Source: Klebsiella sp. BIGb0407 (lineage in GTDB: Bacteria; Pseudomonadota; Gammaproteobacteria; Enterobacterales; Enterobacteriaceae). From it: 64,000 bases of DNA. The DNA lies in contig NZ_JANUEQ010000009.1 of assembly GCF_024807845.1 (NCBI RefSeq), positions 1-64,000 of the forward strand, in the 5' to 3' direction. Both the position numbers and the translations under genes were made by a program. How positions within the stretch are numbered: the first letter of the stretch is position 1; every line of letters starts with the position of its first letter. The notes under the pieces are model-generated. The model worked only from the letters and a program-made list of their open reading frames with translations, was not told where the DNA came from and did not search any database. Of this stretch, positions 1 to 10,063 are shown one piece after another.

Positions 1-1
1 T

Positions 2-793
2 ACTGGCGGCAATACCGGCGGCAATACCGGCGGCAATACCGGCGGCAATACCGGAGGCAATACCGGCGGCAATACCGGCGGCAATACCGGAGGCAATACC
101 GGAGGCAGTAACGGTGGTGATACTGGTGGCAATACTGGCGGTGACACCGGCGGCAATACTGGCGGCAATACCGGCGGCAATACCGGCGGCAATACCGGCG
201 GCAATACCGGAGGCAATACCGGCGGCAATACCGGCGGCAATACCGGAGGCAGTAACGGTGGTGATACTGGTGGCAATACTGGCGGTGACACCGGCGGCAA
301 TACTGGCGGTGATACCGGAGGCAATACCGGCGGCAATACCGGAGGCAATACCGGAGGCAATACCGGCGGCAATACCGGCGGTGATACCGGCGGCAATACT
401 GGCGGTGATACCGGAGGCAATACCGGCGGCAGTAACGGCGGCAATACCGGCGGCAATACCGGCGGCAATACCGGCGGCAATACCGGCGGCAATACTGGCG
501 GCAATACCGGCGGCAATACCGGCGGCAATACCGGCGGTGATACCGGCGGTGATACTGGCGGCAATACCGGAGGCAATACCGGCGGCAGTAACGGCGGCAA
601 TACCGGAGGCAATACCGGAGGCAATACCGGAGGCAATACCGGAGGCAATACCGGAGGCAATACCGGCGGCAATACCGGCGGCAATACTGGCGGCAATACT
701 GGCGGCAATACCGGCGGCAATACCGGCGGCAATACCGGCGGCAATACCGGCGGCAATACCGGCGGCAATACCGGCGGCAATACCGGCGGCAAT
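2..793 (+). repeat. 12-bp tandem repeat array encoding TGGN
   Basis: About 66 copies of a 12-bp unit, consensus ACCGGCGGCAAT, read as Thr-Gly-Gly-Asn in the frame of the downstream domain. Variants use GGA/GGT for Gly, GAT/GAC for Asp and AGT-AAC for Ser-Asn. A block of about 60 bp starting at 101 recurs at 245, exactly 12 units later, which points to unequal exchange of larger blocks. The unit is a multiple of three, so copy changes alter protein length without shifting frame. The array extends off the left edge. Confidence 0.95.
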
Positions 794-2740
794 GTGGAAA
801 ATTACTTCATTTCCCCTAACGGTCTTCCTGAGTATTATACCATTAAAGATAGGAGATCCCGTTCCTGGAGCCAATATCAATATATTCCATTCTATATTAA
901 TAAAAATGATATTCTTACTATTTTTGTTGATGGTGAGACTGAAGATAACTTATTTGTATCTATAGGATTACCTGGCAGTAATATAGATATTTACCCATTA
1001 TCAGCAGGGAGCAACTCACTCTCTATAGAATCTAGTGGATTATTAAGCTTCATCAACCACAATGAGGACGGAGAAGTTTATATTAAAATGAATTCACAAC
1101 ACCAAAGAATCCCCCATTTCAAACTGCATGAAAACACAAGTAATGAATTCAAGAATGAAATGTTTATTTATAACTCAGCACCATATGTAATATTAAGCAA
1201 TAGTCTTTCAGATATTATCATCACATATTCAAGTGCTAATTTATATATAGATGACGCTGAGGACTTAATGGAGGATTATGAATTTTTTATAGACGTAGAA
1301 AATAATATAAATGGGTTAGTAGAAAATGGAAAATCTGACTACAAGTTAGATAACAATAGAAACTTACATATTGAATCGGATCTTTATTACATTTATGCTA
1401 ACAATGAATACACTGGATATAACATCGAAGCTATGCCTCAACTTTTAGGACAATCAAATAGTCGATTTGACGTATGGTACATAAATGGGGTTCAAAGACA
1501 ACAATATCCATGGCAATGGTCTTCTGGTACAGGATTAATCGAAGCCACCGCTAATATTTATTCACTCTCTGTTCAAGAAGCTTTAACCGGTAGAGCTTCC
1601 AAGATAGATGAATACAGGGAAAGTATAGAAAACTTTATAGCGGATACCTCACTAAGTAAATCATTTGATATACAAGATGTTTTTGTTAAGTCAGGACTTT
1701 TCTGGCAGTTGTATCTCACATTTGGAGAACATTTCTATCCACAATTAAATCAGAAATACAGATTGATGGATGCCCCCCCGCTAACTGAAGATGATGACAG
1801 TAAAAAACAAACATTTATCATTACAGTTTCTCAGTTAGTTAATATTAACTTATTGCCTTTTTTCTTCAGGTGGGGACTTGAACTGGATTTAAATACTATT
1901 TTCGAGTTATCTTTACTACCTGGTTTAGAAGAACCCATTTGGGAATATAATAATGATAACTATCATCGGCTAGATATGCCAGAATCTCAATACATCCCTG
2001 AGTTAATTCATCTTAAAAACGCTATAAGTGATGTGGTTATAGAAAAGAAATCAATAACATTCACTTTAGATAAAGAATGGTACACTCCATATAGATATAT
2101 ATTCTTTATAAATGATTATTATATTGGAGAAATTAATGAAGGTGATTTTTACTATTGTAATAATGTATCAGCAGATGGAGTATTCTATATTTCCATCTTC
2201 CCCAATGACATTGATGAGATATTAGATAATGATGTCTTTAAAATAATTATAGATTTTCAAGGGGAGCATATATCTTATTACTCCACTATAAAGATAAATA
2301 AATTGCAAGAAGATATTGAAAGTATCTTTACAGATAATGACTCAACAAATTTAGCAGATGAAACAACTCACAGTTCCTTAGGTGAATTATGGGATAGATA
2401 TAATGAATCCAGAAACGAACATACTATCGCTCTAAAAAATAGATTAAGAAGAGCTGAATATATTTTACTATTAAATACAGTCACTGGATTCTATATTAAA
2501 AATAATGACGTTATTATTTCATTTAGTGAGGATGACTCTTTTCTAAACTATCAATATATGCTTCACTCAAATAAAGGATATTTATCTGAAATAACCTATG
2601 GGAAAAATCACTATGCAGCATTAAACGATCGAGTATGGATAACAGACTCAACACTAAACTCAACGATTGGGGAGGTTTTTTATATAAAAGCATTTTCTCG
2701 TGATGACGAATATATATTAGATATAATATCAATTGAATAA
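2..2740 (+). CDS. Surface-type protein, TGGN repeats plus M60-like domain (5' partial)
   Basis: The reading frame is open from the first base of the window, so the true start lies upstream; the GTG at 794 is an internal Val codon, not a start. The visible 912 residues are about 66 tetrapeptides of Thr-Gly-Gly-Asn (with Asp or Ser variants), then about 648 residues of AT-rich, non-repetitive sequence. The second part resembles the peptidase M60/enhancin family: a beta-rich stretch (about residues 290-330 of the visible protein), a block with PWQW, E and NIYSL, and a later block FWQLYLTFG ... LPFFFRWGLELD typical of the family C-terminal half. The family zinc motif HExGH is replaced by YINGV (bases 1478-1492) although the flanking W, QQ and PWxW align. 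I infer a secreted or surface mucin- or glycan-binding protein that has lost protease activity. Function is unproven. Confidence 0.75.
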   Translation, partial: TGGNTGGNTGGNTGGNTGGNTGGNTGGNTGGNTGGSNGGDTGGNTGGDTGGNTGGNTGGNTGGNTGGNTGGNTGGNTGGNTGGSNGGDTGGNTGGDTGGNTGGDTGGNTGGNTGGNTGGNTGGNTGGDTGGNTGGDTGGNTGGSNGGNTGGNTGGNTGGNTGGNTGGNTGGNTGGNTGGDTGGDTGGNTGGNTGGSNGGNTGGNTGGNTGGNTGGNTGGNTGGNTGGNTGGNTGGNTGGNTGGNTGGNTGGNTGGNTGGNTGGNVENYFISPNGLPEYYTIKDRRSRSWSQYQYIPFYINKNDILTIFVDGETEDNLFVSIGLPGSNIDIYPLSAGSNSLSIESSGLLSFINHNEDGEVYIKMNSQHQRIPHFKLHENTSNEFKNEMFIYNSAPYVILSNSLSDIIITYSSANLYIDDAEDLMEDYEFFIDVENNINGLVENGKSDYKLDNNRNLHIESDLYYIYANNEYTGYNIEAMPQLLGQSNSRFDVWYINGVQRQQYPWQWSSGTGLIEATANIYSLSVQEALTGRASKIDEYRESIENFIADTSLSKSFDIQDVFVKSGLFWQLYLTFGEHFYPQLNQKYRLMDAPPLTEDDDSKKQTFIITVSQLVNINLLPFFFRWGLELDLNTIFELSLLPGLEEPIWEYNNDNYHRLDMPESQYIPELIHLKNAISDVVIEKKSITFTLDKEWYTPYRYIFFINDYYIGEINEGDFYYCNNVSADGVFYISIFPNDIDEILDNDVFKIIIDFQGEHISYYSTIKINKLQEDIESIFTDNDSTNLADETTHSSLGELWDRYNESRNEHTIALKNRLRRAEYILLLNTVTGFYIKNNDVIISFSEDDSFLNYQYMLHSNKGYLSEITYGKNHYAALNDRVWITDSTLNSTIGEVFYIKAFSRDDEYILDIISIE

Positions 2741-2742
2741 TC

Positions 2743-2780
2743 CTCATCAGTAATATGACTGTTTTTATATTACTGATGAG
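2743..2780 (+). terminator. Inverted repeat after the M60-like gene
   Basis: A perfect 14-bp stem (2743-2756 with 2767-2780) separated by a 10-base T-rich loop starts three bases after the stop codon. There is no long T run after it, so it may act as a 3' end stabiliser rather than a classic terminator. Confidence 0.5.
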
Positions 2781-2798
2781 CCATCTATTTAAAATTAG

Positions 2799-2981
2799 AA
2801 TGTCACGACTCCAGAAAGGCTTCGTGTGCAACGAAGAAGCGATATAGTCGATTTCATCCTGCATCCCCGCAAGGTCGAAGAGACTGCTAAGCCGATCGAT
2901 AAACCCGATTTTCGCAAAGTACAACGTATCTCAGAGGAGATTTTTCGCTGCGGCGTAAAAAACAGCCTGCTGGTAATCTGA
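2799..2981 (+). pseudogene. Possible C-terminal remnant of an unidentified gene
   Basis: An open stretch of 60 codons directly follows a stop at 2796 and has no plausible start at its head. Its composition (IVDFILHPRKVEE, KPDFRKVQRISEEIFRC) looks like real charged protein sequence and is less AT-rich than the gene to its left. It ends in TGA at 2979-2981. I do not recognise the family. It could be the tail of a gene deleted when the repeat-protein gene was inserted beside rnpB, or chance coding. The rest of the 2741-3082 gap holds only the two inverted repeats listed. Confidence 0.3.
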
Positions 2982-3032
2982 AATGGAGACAGTAGCGGTT
3001 GCCACGTTTGAATATATACGGAATGAAACAGC

Positions 3033-3064
3033 CGTTGGTGCGTCTCTGTTGAGACACACCAACG
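3033..3064 (-). terminator. Hairpin downstream of rnpB
   Basis: Inverted repeat with arms 3033-3046 and 3051-3064 and a four-base loop, about 20 bases beyond the mature 3' end of rnpB in its direction of transcription. The T-rich side lies on the opposite strand (3065-3074), so termination in the rnpB direction would be weak. It may instead mark the primary transcript end that is trimmed to the mature RNA. Confidence 0.45.
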
Positions 3065-3082
3065 TATTGTTTTTGAATGAGT

Positions 3083-3459
<377 letters not shown>

Positions 3460-3563
3460 GCGGCGAAGTATAGTGGGTTTCACCGCCACTGTCACTCAAT
3501 ACACCCGTTTCGGTGTATCTCTTGTTTACTCCCTGAACAAAACAGGGCGAAAAATCGTAATAC

Positions 3564-4430
3564 TTACTTCTCGGCCTGTTCCAGGGCGTATTTATATAAC
3601 GCGTTCTTCTTCACACCGTGAATCTCTGCGGTCAGCGCAGCCGCTTTTTTCAGCGGCAGCTCAGTTTGTAGCAACGCCAGTGTACGGAGTGCATCAGCCG
3701 GAAGTGCATCATCACTTTGCACTTTAAAACCTTCGACAATCAGGACCATTTCCCCTTTGCGACGGTTTTCATCTTCTTTCACCCAGGCCAGTAATTCCCC
3801 AACCGGTGCACCATGAATCGATTCCCAGGTTTTGGTCAGCTCACGCGCCAGCACCACATAACGCGACTCGCCCAGGACAGTACAGATATCCTCAAGGCTA
3901 TCCAGTAAACGGTGGGTTGATTCGTAAAAAATCAGGGTTCGGGTTTCTTGTTCAATCGCTTTGAGTGCGTCACAGCGACCTTTAGTTTTGGCCGGTAAAA
4001 AACCTTCATAACAGAAACGATCCGAAGGGAGCCCTGCCGCACTGAGTGCTGCAATAGCAGCGCAAGGGCCCGGCAGCGGTACAACACGAATACCGGCTTC
4101 ACGACAAACGCGAACCAAGTGATAGCCAGGATCGTTAATCAATGGCGTTCCGGCATCCGATACCAGAGCAATACTTTGCCCTTCCTGTAGCTTTGCCAGC
4201 AAAGTTTCGGCTTTTTGTTGCTCATTATGGTCATGAAGTGCGAATAAGCGCGCATTTATTGCAAAATGCTGTAATAAAAGACCAGTATGACGCGTATCTT
4301 CAGCAGCAATCAGATCAACACTCTGTAACACCGAGAGGGCCCGCTGTGTGATGTCGCCGAGATTGCCAATCGGCGTCGGGACGATATAGAGCGTTTTCGC
4401 TAAAATCGCTGCCGTTTCGTGTTGTTTCAT
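3564..4430 (-). CDS. rsmI: 16S rRNA (cytidine-1402-2'-O)-methyltransferase
   Basis: RsmI (YraL) 2'-O-methylates C1402 of 16S rRNA using S-adenosylmethionine, tuning the decoding centre. The 288-residue product matches the family length and shows the tetrapyrrole-methylase fold signatures: [14 protein letters not shown] near residue 15, AAEDTRHT near 42, the glycine-rich [14 protein letters not shown] near 90, and [20 protein letters not shown] near 118. It is divergent from lpoA, as in E. coli, with a 62-bp shared promoter gap. An inverted repeat (ATACACC/GGTGTAT, about 3499-3518) lies just past its stop and may be its terminator. Confidence 0.97.
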   Translation of the reverse strand: MKQHETAAILAKTLYIVPTPIGNLGDITQRALSVLQSVDLIAAEDTRHTGLLLQHFAINARLFALHDHNEQQKAETLLAKLQEGQSIALVSDAGTPLINDPGYHLVRVCREAGIRVVPLPGPCAAIAALSAAGLPSDRFCYEGFLPAKTKGRCDALKAIEQETRTLIFYESTHRLLDSLEDICTVLGESRYVVLARELTKTWESIHGAPVGELLAWVKEDENRRKGEMVLIVEGFKVQSDDALPADALRTLALLQTELPLKKAAALTAEIHGVKKNALYKYALEQAEK

Positions 4431-4492
4431 TGTTTCATCCGTATTGCCGTTTTAATATTGAACACTGAGATTAAAAAACCACTGGATATTGA

Positions 4493-6469
4493 ATGCGACT
4501 CTCAACCTTAAAACTATCAAAAGTCGGACGCAGTTTGCCTGTGTTACTCGCTGCACTGATTTTTGCCGGGTGTACTTCACAGACATCCGATACACCCCAG
4601 GAGCTGCCTCCAGCCAATGGTACTGCCAGTTCAGCCTGGTATCTGCAAAAAATTGAGCAGAGCTCAGATGATAGCAAGACCCAATGGCAATTACTCGCCA
4701 TTCGTGCACTGTTACAAGAAGGACAGACTGAGCAGGCTATCGGTATTTATAACCAGCTGCCAGAAAAGCTGAATAATGCTCAGCAACTAGAGCAGTCATT
4801 GCTCATGGCGCAAATTAAAACAGCACAGCAGGATTATGCTGCCGCCTCTGCCCTGCTCAATAATATTGATGCCACCCGACTCGATGCTAATCAGCAGCAG
4901 GCTTACTATAGTGCGGTGATTGCAGCCAGCGCCGGACACCCTTCACTGGCCTTAGTGCGTGCTTACATTGCCCAGGAGCCGCTATTAAGCAATGACAAAA
5001 AACAGGAAAATATCGATGGTACCTGGCAAGCCGTATCATCAATGACGCCTGAGCAAATGAATACTCTGGTCATTAATGCCGATGAGAACACCCTGCAAGG
5101 CTGGCTGGAGCTTCAGCAGATCTGGACCAACAATCGCACGGATTTAGAGAAACTAAAAACCGGTATCCAGGAATGGCAGATACGCTACCCGAATAATCCG
5201 GGAGCGAAACTCTTACCCACCCAGCTGACTAATCTTCAGAACATAAATGTCGGTTCTGCCTCCATCGGGAAAATAGCTTTGTTATTACCCTTGAATGGCC
5301 AGGCAGGATTATTCGGGCACAGTATCCAGCAAGGTTTTGAAGCGGCAAGAACCCAAGGTTCACAGCCTGTGGCCTCCCTGGAAGCACCGGCTGAAAGTCT
5401 CGCCAGCGATGATTTGTCTTCTCTCACGGGTGTAATACCTGCGGTTGATGAACAGCCTCAGTCAGCAGCCGTTTCGTCTGTTCCCGCTAACCCAAACGCA
5501 GAAATTAAGATCTACGATACCAGCAGCCAGCCGATTGATCAGGTCCTGGCCCAGGCACAGCAAGATGGTGCGACAATTGTCGTCGGTCCGTTACTGAAAA
5601 ATGATGTCGACGCCCTGTCTGGTGTGAACAGCTCACTGAATATTCTGGCGCTCAACCAACCAGAAGCGACTCAGAATCACCCAAATATCTGTTATTTCGC
5701 TTTATCCCCCGAGGATGAAGCCCGTGATGCAGCCCACCATATCTGGCAGCAAAACCAGCGCAGCCCATTATTACTGGTGCCCTCCAGCCCGTTGGGTGAG
5801 CGAGTTGCCAAAGCCTTTACCAGTGAATGGCAGAGCTTAGGTGGTGGCACCGTATTGCAGCAACGCTTAGGTTCGATGAGTGATTTAAAACGTGGGATCA
5901 ATGGCGGGTCTGGAATCGCACTTACCGGAACCCCCGTTATCACAGCGAATAATCCTCCTGAATCAGTCACTATTGGTGACCTGACTATTCCGACGGTACC
6001 TGTTGAGCCTCAAATAACCAGCAGCGGTGGAAACGTTGACGCGGTTTATATTGTCGCTTCATCAGATGAAATGGCGCTGATTAAACCAATGATTACCATG
6101 CGTACCGGAAGTCGTGGTGGCGCTCAGCTATACGCGAGCTCCCGTAGCGCACAGGGTATCAGCGGCCCGGATTTCCGCTTTGAAATGGAAGGCCTGCAGT
6201 ACAGCGAAATTCCGCTGCTCTCTGGCGGTAACCCGCAGCTAATGCAGCAAGCTCTGACTAGCGTCAATAACGATTACTCCCTGGCACGCCTGTATGCCAT
6301 GGGGGTTGATGCCTGGTCTCTCGCCAATCATTTTGCTGAATTGCGTCAGAGCCCTGGCTTTACACTCAATGGTAATACCGGGCAGTTAAGTGCCACGACA
6401 GATTGTGTCGTAAACAGAAAACTTAACTGGTTACAATTCAGTCAAGGCCAGGTCGTTCCGGTTTCTTGA
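4493..6469 (+). CDS. lpoA: Outer-membrane lipoprotein activator of PBP1A
   Basis: LpoA is an outer-membrane lipoprotein that reaches through the periplasm to activate the peptidoglycan synthase PBP1A. The 658-residue protein starts with a signal peptide and lipobox (LIFAGC, Cys near residue 27). An N-terminal TPR-like helical domain follows, then a periplasmic-binding-protein-like domain ([16 protein letters not shown] near 260 and [10 protein letters not shown] near 363). It is somewhat shorter than E. coli LpoA (678), mainly in the low-complexity inter-domain linker. Its stop overlaps the yraN start by four bases, so the two are probably co-transcribed. Confidence 0.95.
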   Translation: MRLSTLKLSKVGRSLPVLLAALIFAGCTSQTSDTPQELPPANGTASSAWYLQKIEQSSDDSKTQWQLLAIRALLQEGQTEQAIGIYNQLPEKLNNAQQLEQSLLMAQIKTAQQDYAAASALLNNIDATRLDANQQQAYYSAVIAASAGHPSLALVRAYIAQEPLLSNDKKQENIDGTWQAVSSMTPEQMNTLVINADENTLQGWLELQQIWTNNRTDLEKLKTGIQEWQIRYPNNPGAKLLPTQLTNLQNINVGSASIGKIALLLPLNGQAGLFGHSIQQGFEAARTQGSQPVASLEAPAESLASDDLSSLTGVIPAVDEQPQSAAVSSVPANPNAEIKIYDTSSQPIDQVLAQAQQDGATIVVGPLLKNDVDALSGVNSSLNILALNQPEATQNHPNICYFALSPEDEARDAAHHIWQQNQRSPLLLVPSSPLGERVAKAFTSEWQSLGGGTVLQQRLGSMSDLKRGINGGSGIALTGTPVITANNPPESVTIGDLTIPTVPVEPQITSSGGNVDAVYIVASSDEMALIKPMITMRTGSRGGAQLYASSRSAQGISGPDFRFEMEGLQYSEIPLLSGGNPQLMQQALTSVNNDYSLARLYAMGVDAWSLANHFAELRQSPGFTLNGNTGQLSATTDCVVNRKLNWLQFSQGQVVPVS

Positions 6470-6822
6470 ATACTCAACAGCGCGGCGCAGGCTATGAAAT
6501 AAAAGCGCGTCGCTACCTTGAGTCTCAAGGGTTACAATTCATTGCCGCGAACGTATATGTTCGTGGCGGTGAAATAGATCTCATCATGCGACATCACCAG
6601 GTTATCGTGTTTGTCGAAGTGCGTTTTCGCCGTAATGATGCTTTCGGCAGCGCTGCCGCCAGCATCACCGTCCGAAAGCAAAAACGCCTGCTTCATACTG
6701 CACAAGTGTGGCTGAATGGAACAGGTGAAAGTTTTGATACTGTAGATTGCCGTTTTGATGTGTTAGCTTTCACCGGCAATGAAATAGAGTGGCTGACCAA
6801 CGCGTTTGCCGCTGACATCTAA
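6466..6822 (+). CDS. yraN: UPF0102 family endonuclease-fold protein YraN
   Basis: 118 residues with the UPF0102 pattern of Holliday-junction-resolvase/restriction-endonuclease-like proteins: [37 protein letters not shown] and [12 protein letters not shown]. The E, D and ExR positions match the nuclease core, but the cellular role is not established. The only sensible start is a TTG at 6466 that overlaps the lpoA stop (translational coupling), giving [11 protein letters not shown]. The product is slightly shorter at the N-terminus than E. coli YraN. Confidence 0.9.
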   Translation: MNTQQRGAGYEIKARRYLESQGLQFIAANVYVRGGEIDLIMRHHQVIVFVEVRFRRNDAFGSAAASITVRKQKRLLHTAQVWLNGTGESFDTVDCRFDVLAFTGNEIEWLTNAFAADI

Positions 6823-6841
6823 AAAACCAGGTAAAATCAAC

Positions 6842-7432
6842 GTGCTTGAAAGAATCAAAGCCTGCTTCACAGAAAGTATTCAAACCCAGATAGCGGCAGC
6901 AGAAGCCTTGCCAGATGCTATTTCTCGGGCAGCTATCACTCTGGTTCAGTCGTTACTGAACGGGAATAAGATCCTGTGTTGTGGCAATGGAACATCTGCG
7001 GCGAACGCCCAGCATTTTGCTGCCAGTATGATTAACCGCTTTGAAACAGAACGGCCTGGTTTACCCGCAATTGCACTAAATGCGGATACAGTGGTCTTAA
7101 CAGCGATTGCCAACGATCGTCTGCATCAGGAAGTGTATGCCAAACAGGTACGCGCTCTCGGTCAGGCAGGCGATATTTTGTTAGCTATCTCGACCCGTGG
7201 CAATAGCCGCGATATTGTCAAAGCAGTGGAAGCAGCTGTCACCCGGGATATGACCATTATTGCCTTAACAGGCTACGATGGCGGTGAACTTGCCGGCTTG
7301 CTGGGGCCGCAGGATGTCGAAATCCGCATTCCTTCTCACCACAGCACGCGTATTCAGGAAATGCATATGCTGACCGTAAACTGCTTATGTGACCTTATAG
7401 ACAACACATTATTCCCTCACCAGGACGGGTAG
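6842..7432 (+). CDS. diaA: DnaA initiator-associating protein DiaA
   Basis: DiaA is a SIS-domain protein that binds DnaA and promotes timely initiation at oriC. The GTG start at 6842 gives 196 residues beginning [16 protein letters not shown], the length and N-terminus of E. coli DiaA; an in-frame upstream start at 6806 would overlap yraN and is less likely. SIS signatures are present ([41 protein letters not shown]). It lies 19 bp after yraN in the same direction and precedes dolP, the conserved enterobacterial order. Confidence 0.96.
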   Translation: MLERIKACFTESIQTQIAAAEALPDAISRAAITLVQSLLNGNKILCCGNGTSAANAQHFAASMINRFETERPGLPAIALNADTVVLTAIANDRLHQEVYAKQVRALGQAGDILLAISTRGNSRDIVKAVEAAVTRDMTIIALTGYDGGELAGLLGPQDVEIRIPSHHSTRIQEMHMLTVNCLCDLIDNTLFPHQDG

Positions 7433-7520
7433 TTTTTTATCCTAAAAGTGATAAAAGAATACCTGCAATGTTGTCTGACAGACCTGAGAGATAACACCTC
7501 TTTCAAAAGAAGGAATCGAT

Positions 7521-8096
7521 ATGAAGGTTATTACTCCCATCGCAGTCCTTGTCTCCGCGTTGCTACTTCAGGGTTGTGTCGGTGCAGTACTCGTCGGCAG
7601 TACCGCTGTGGCAACCAAAACGGCGACGGATCCGCGTACCGTAGGTACCCAGGTTGATGATGGAACGCTAGAATTACGTGTGAGTAATGCGCTCAATAAA
7701 GATGAGCAAATCAAGAAAGATGCGCGTATCAACGTGACCGCCTATCAGGGAAAAGTGCTCCTTACAGGTCAAGCACCTAATGCTGAAGTGTCTGCCCGAG
7801 CCAAACAAATAGCCATGGGTGTCGATGGTGCGACTGAGGTCTATAACGAAATTCGTAACGCGCCAAAAATTGGCTTAGGCACAGCGTCCAGTGATACCTG
7901 GATAACCACCAAAGTCCGTTCCCAGTTACTGGCAAGCGATCAGGTGAAATCAACCAGCGTAAAAGTGACGACCGAAGATGGTGAAGTCTTCTTGCTGGGT
8001 CTGGTTACTGAGCGGGAAGGAAAAGCGGCGGCCGATACAGCCAGTCGGGTCAGCGGCGTGAAACACGTCACCACGGCATTTACTTTTTTAAAGTAG
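7521..8096 (+). CDS. dolP: Outer-membrane BON-domain lipoprotein DolP
   Basis: DolP (YraP) is an outer-membrane lipoprotein that supports envelope integrity and the BAM complex. The 191 residues start with a signal peptide and lipobox (LLLQGC, Cys near 19), followed by two BON domains (about 48-115 and 125-190), each with a glycine-bearing beta-strand turn such as YQGKVLLTGQAP and EDGEVFLLGLV. A good ribosome site (AGAAGGA, 7509-7515) precedes the ATG. In E. coli the gene is in the sigma-E regulon; I did not identify that promoter here with confidence. Its right-hand neighbour cybC marks a synteny break relative to E. coli. Confidence 0.96.
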   Translation: MKVITPIAVLVSALLLQGCVGAVLVGSTAVATKTATDPRTVGTQVDDGTLELRVSNALNKDEQIKKDARINVTAYQGKVLLTGQAPNAEVSARAKQIAMGVDGATEVYNEIRNAPKIGLGTASSDTWITTKVRSQLLASDQVKSTSVKVTTEDGEVFLLGLVTEREGKAAADTASRVSGVKHVTTAFTFLK

Positions 8097-8119
8097 TCGC
8101 AAGATAAGAATGAAGAACT

Positions 8120-8149
8120 AACAGGCAGAATCATCACTGCCTGTTATTT
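8120..8149. terminator. Bidirectional terminator between dolP and cybC
   Basis: AACAGGCAG pairs with CTGCCTGTT (8120-8128 and 8137-8145), followed by ATTTT. The genes on either side converge, so it likely serves both. Confidence 0.75.
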
Positions 8150-8160
8150 TCATCAACTGA

Positions 8161-8559
8161 TTAACGATACTTTTTATGGTATTCGTTACGAGTCGCTTTA
8201 AATCCTTCAGCCGCAGCTTTCGCTTCGTCGACTTTACCTTCGTCAGCCAGTTTCATCGCACCATCAATTTGTCCGATAAGAATATCAAACCCGTGGTGAT
8301 AATCTTTCATTGCAGCGCTATCTGCTGATTCTTTCTCAAGTTTTGGCGGTACGCCCTTTTTCGCATCCAGCGCGGCAGCGCGCATTTTCGTTAAAGCTGT
8401 TTTCAGGGTTGCAGCCTCTTTGGCAGTGAGGACTGAATTGTAGTTCTGAGCCAGGATATCCATGTCTTCAGCAACATCATTTGCCATAGCTGAAACACTG
8501 CTCAGGAGGAGGGTTGACATTGTTAACATTGCAATCAAGTGTTTACGCAATTTGCTCAC
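8161..8559 (-). CDS. cybC: Soluble cytochrome b562
   Basis: A small periplasmic four-helix-bundle haem protein. The 132 residues include a 26-residue Sec signal peptide ending SAMA, leaving a mature chain of 106, the length of E. coli cytochrome b562. The haem ligands fall at the expected places: mature Met7 (DVAEDM) and His102 (EYHKKYR). Electron-transfer partners are unknown. It lies 52 bp downstream of pmbA on the same strand, as in E. coli. Confidence 0.95.
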   Translation of the reverse strand: MSKLRKHLIAMLTMSTLLLSSVSAMANDVAEDMDILAQNYNSVLTAKEAATLKTALTKMRAAALDAKKGVPPKLEKESADSAAMKDYHHGFDILIGQIDGAMKLADEGKVDEAKAAAEGFKATRNEYHKKYR

Positions 8560-8611
8560 CTGGTATTATTTTATTTAAAAACAGGCGTGATATCTCACGC
8601 CACACAACGAA

Positions 8612-9964
8612 CTACTGCCCGGCAATTTTCATTTCAGGCAACAGAACAGAACCACACTGTATATTGCTACGTGTTTCAATATCGTTACCAACGGTTACGA
8701 TTTCACGCCACATATCCTTAAGATTACCGGCAATGGTAATTTCACTGACCGGATACTGGATTTCACCATTTTCGACCCAGAAGCCCGCCGCACCCCGTGA
8801 ATAATCACCGGTCATACCGCTGACGCCCTGCCCCATTAACTCGGTCACCACCAGCCCGGTACCCATTTGCTTGAGCATACCGTCGAAGTCGAGACCACGA
8901 CCTGCGATACGCCAGTTATGGATACCGCCTGCATGACCGGTACTTTTCAGGCCCAGTTTACGCGCTGAATAATTGGTTAACAGCCACTGCTGAAGCACAC
9001 CATCTTTGATGATGTCGCGGCGTTCAGTCCGAACGCCTTCGCTGTCGAAAGGCGTTGAGGCAAGACCTTTCAGTAAGTGTGGATGCTCTTCGATGGTCAG
9101 CCAGTCAGGGAATATCTGCTGTCCTAATGCGTCCAGCAAGAAGGTAGATTTACGATAGACAGAGCCGCCAGCAATCGCTCCGACCAAGTGGCCAAATAAG
9201 CCCGTTGCCACTTCAGAGGCAAAAATAACTGGTGCTTTCATGGTTGCGAGTTTGCGTGGAGCCAGGCGAGAAAGAGTACGACGCGCACATTCCTCGCCAA
9301 CCCACTCAGGGCTCTGCAGGTCTTCTATCGCGCGACCAATGGTATAAGCGTAATCACGCTCCATATCACCATTTGCTTCCGCGATGACACAGCTGGAGAG
9401 CGAATGACGTGTGGAGCAGTAGCTTTGCAGCATGCCGTGGCTATTGCCGAAGACTTTGATGCCGTAGTGGCTGTTAAAACTGCCGCCTTCGGTATTGGTA
9501 ATGCGTTTATCCACATTCAGAGAGGCATTTTCAGCCCGGGCGGCTAATTCAATGGCCCGCTCTGCATCCATTTCTGTTGGATGGAAAAGATCTAAATCCG
9601 GGGCATCGAAAGCCAGTAACTCTTTATCAGCTACGCCTGCACAAGGGTCTTGTGAGGTATAGCGTGCAATATCCAGCGCGGCCTGTACCGTACGGGTAAT
9701 GGCATCCTGGCTGAGATCGGTGGAAGAAGCGCTACCTTTACGGTTTTGATGGTAAACGGTGATACCTAATGCACCATCGCTATTGAATTCAACATTTTCT
9801 ACTTCACCATAGCGGGTACTGACCCCTATTCCGGTGGTTTTGCTGACCGCAACTTCGGCACCATCTGAGTGCTTTGCTGCTAACTCCAGTGCCAGAGAAA
9901 CCGCCTGCTCTAAGGTTTGACGTTGTTGTGCTACTTGCGTGTTTACTTTCATCGCGATTGCCAT
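8612..9964 (-). CDS. pmbA: TldD/PmbA family metalloprotease subunit PmbA (TldE)
   Basis: PmbA (TldE) partners with TldD in a heterodimeric metalloprotease needed for microcin B17 maturation and CcdA degradation; PmbA is the non-catalytic half. The start at 9964 (MAIAMKV) gives 450 residues, exactly the E. coli length; a longer frame reaches 10045 but the extra 27 residues look like translated promoter sequence. Conserved family text includes [31 protein letters not shown] and GYCGSVLL-like C-terminal sequence. It is divergent from darP with about 100 bp between. Confidence 0.96.
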   Translation of the reverse strand: MAIAMKVNTQVAQQRQTLEQAVSLALELAAKHSDGAEVAVSKTTGIGVSTRYGEVENVEFNSDGALGITVYHQNRKGSASSTDLSQDAITRTVQAALDIARYTSQDPCAGVADKELLAFDAPDLDLFHPTEMDAERAIELAARAENASLNVDKRITNTEGGSFNSHYGIKVFGNSHGMLQSYCSTRHSLSSCVIAEANGDMERDYAYTIGRAIEDLQSPEWVGEECARRTLSRLAPRKLATMKAPVIFASEVATGLFGHLVGAIAGGSVYRKSTFLLDALGQQIFPDWLTIEEHPHLLKGLASTPFDSEGVRTERRDIIKDGVLQQWLLTNYSARKLGLKSTGHAGGIHNWRIAGRGLDFDGMLKQMGTGLVVTELMGQGVSGMTGDYSRGAAGFWVENGEIQYPVSEITIAGNLKDMWREIVTVGNDIETRSNIQCGSVLLPEMKIAGQ

Positions 9965-10063
9965 AGTGTAAGGAGAGTCATTCCAGTCTAACAGGATCAG
10001 AACAATTTCGCAGTCTGGTCCCTTTACTGGTAATATTCGCGTCAACTTTTTAAGGAGCCTGAT

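Noticed and set aside
2..793. Possible CRISPR array
   Set aside because: The repeats are 12-bp direct units with no unique spacers, and they are coding.
114..965. 283-residue frame of Ile-Pro-Ala-Ala repeats
   Set aside because: It is the out-of-frame reading of the TGGN array; the frame continuous with the M60-like domain is the other one.
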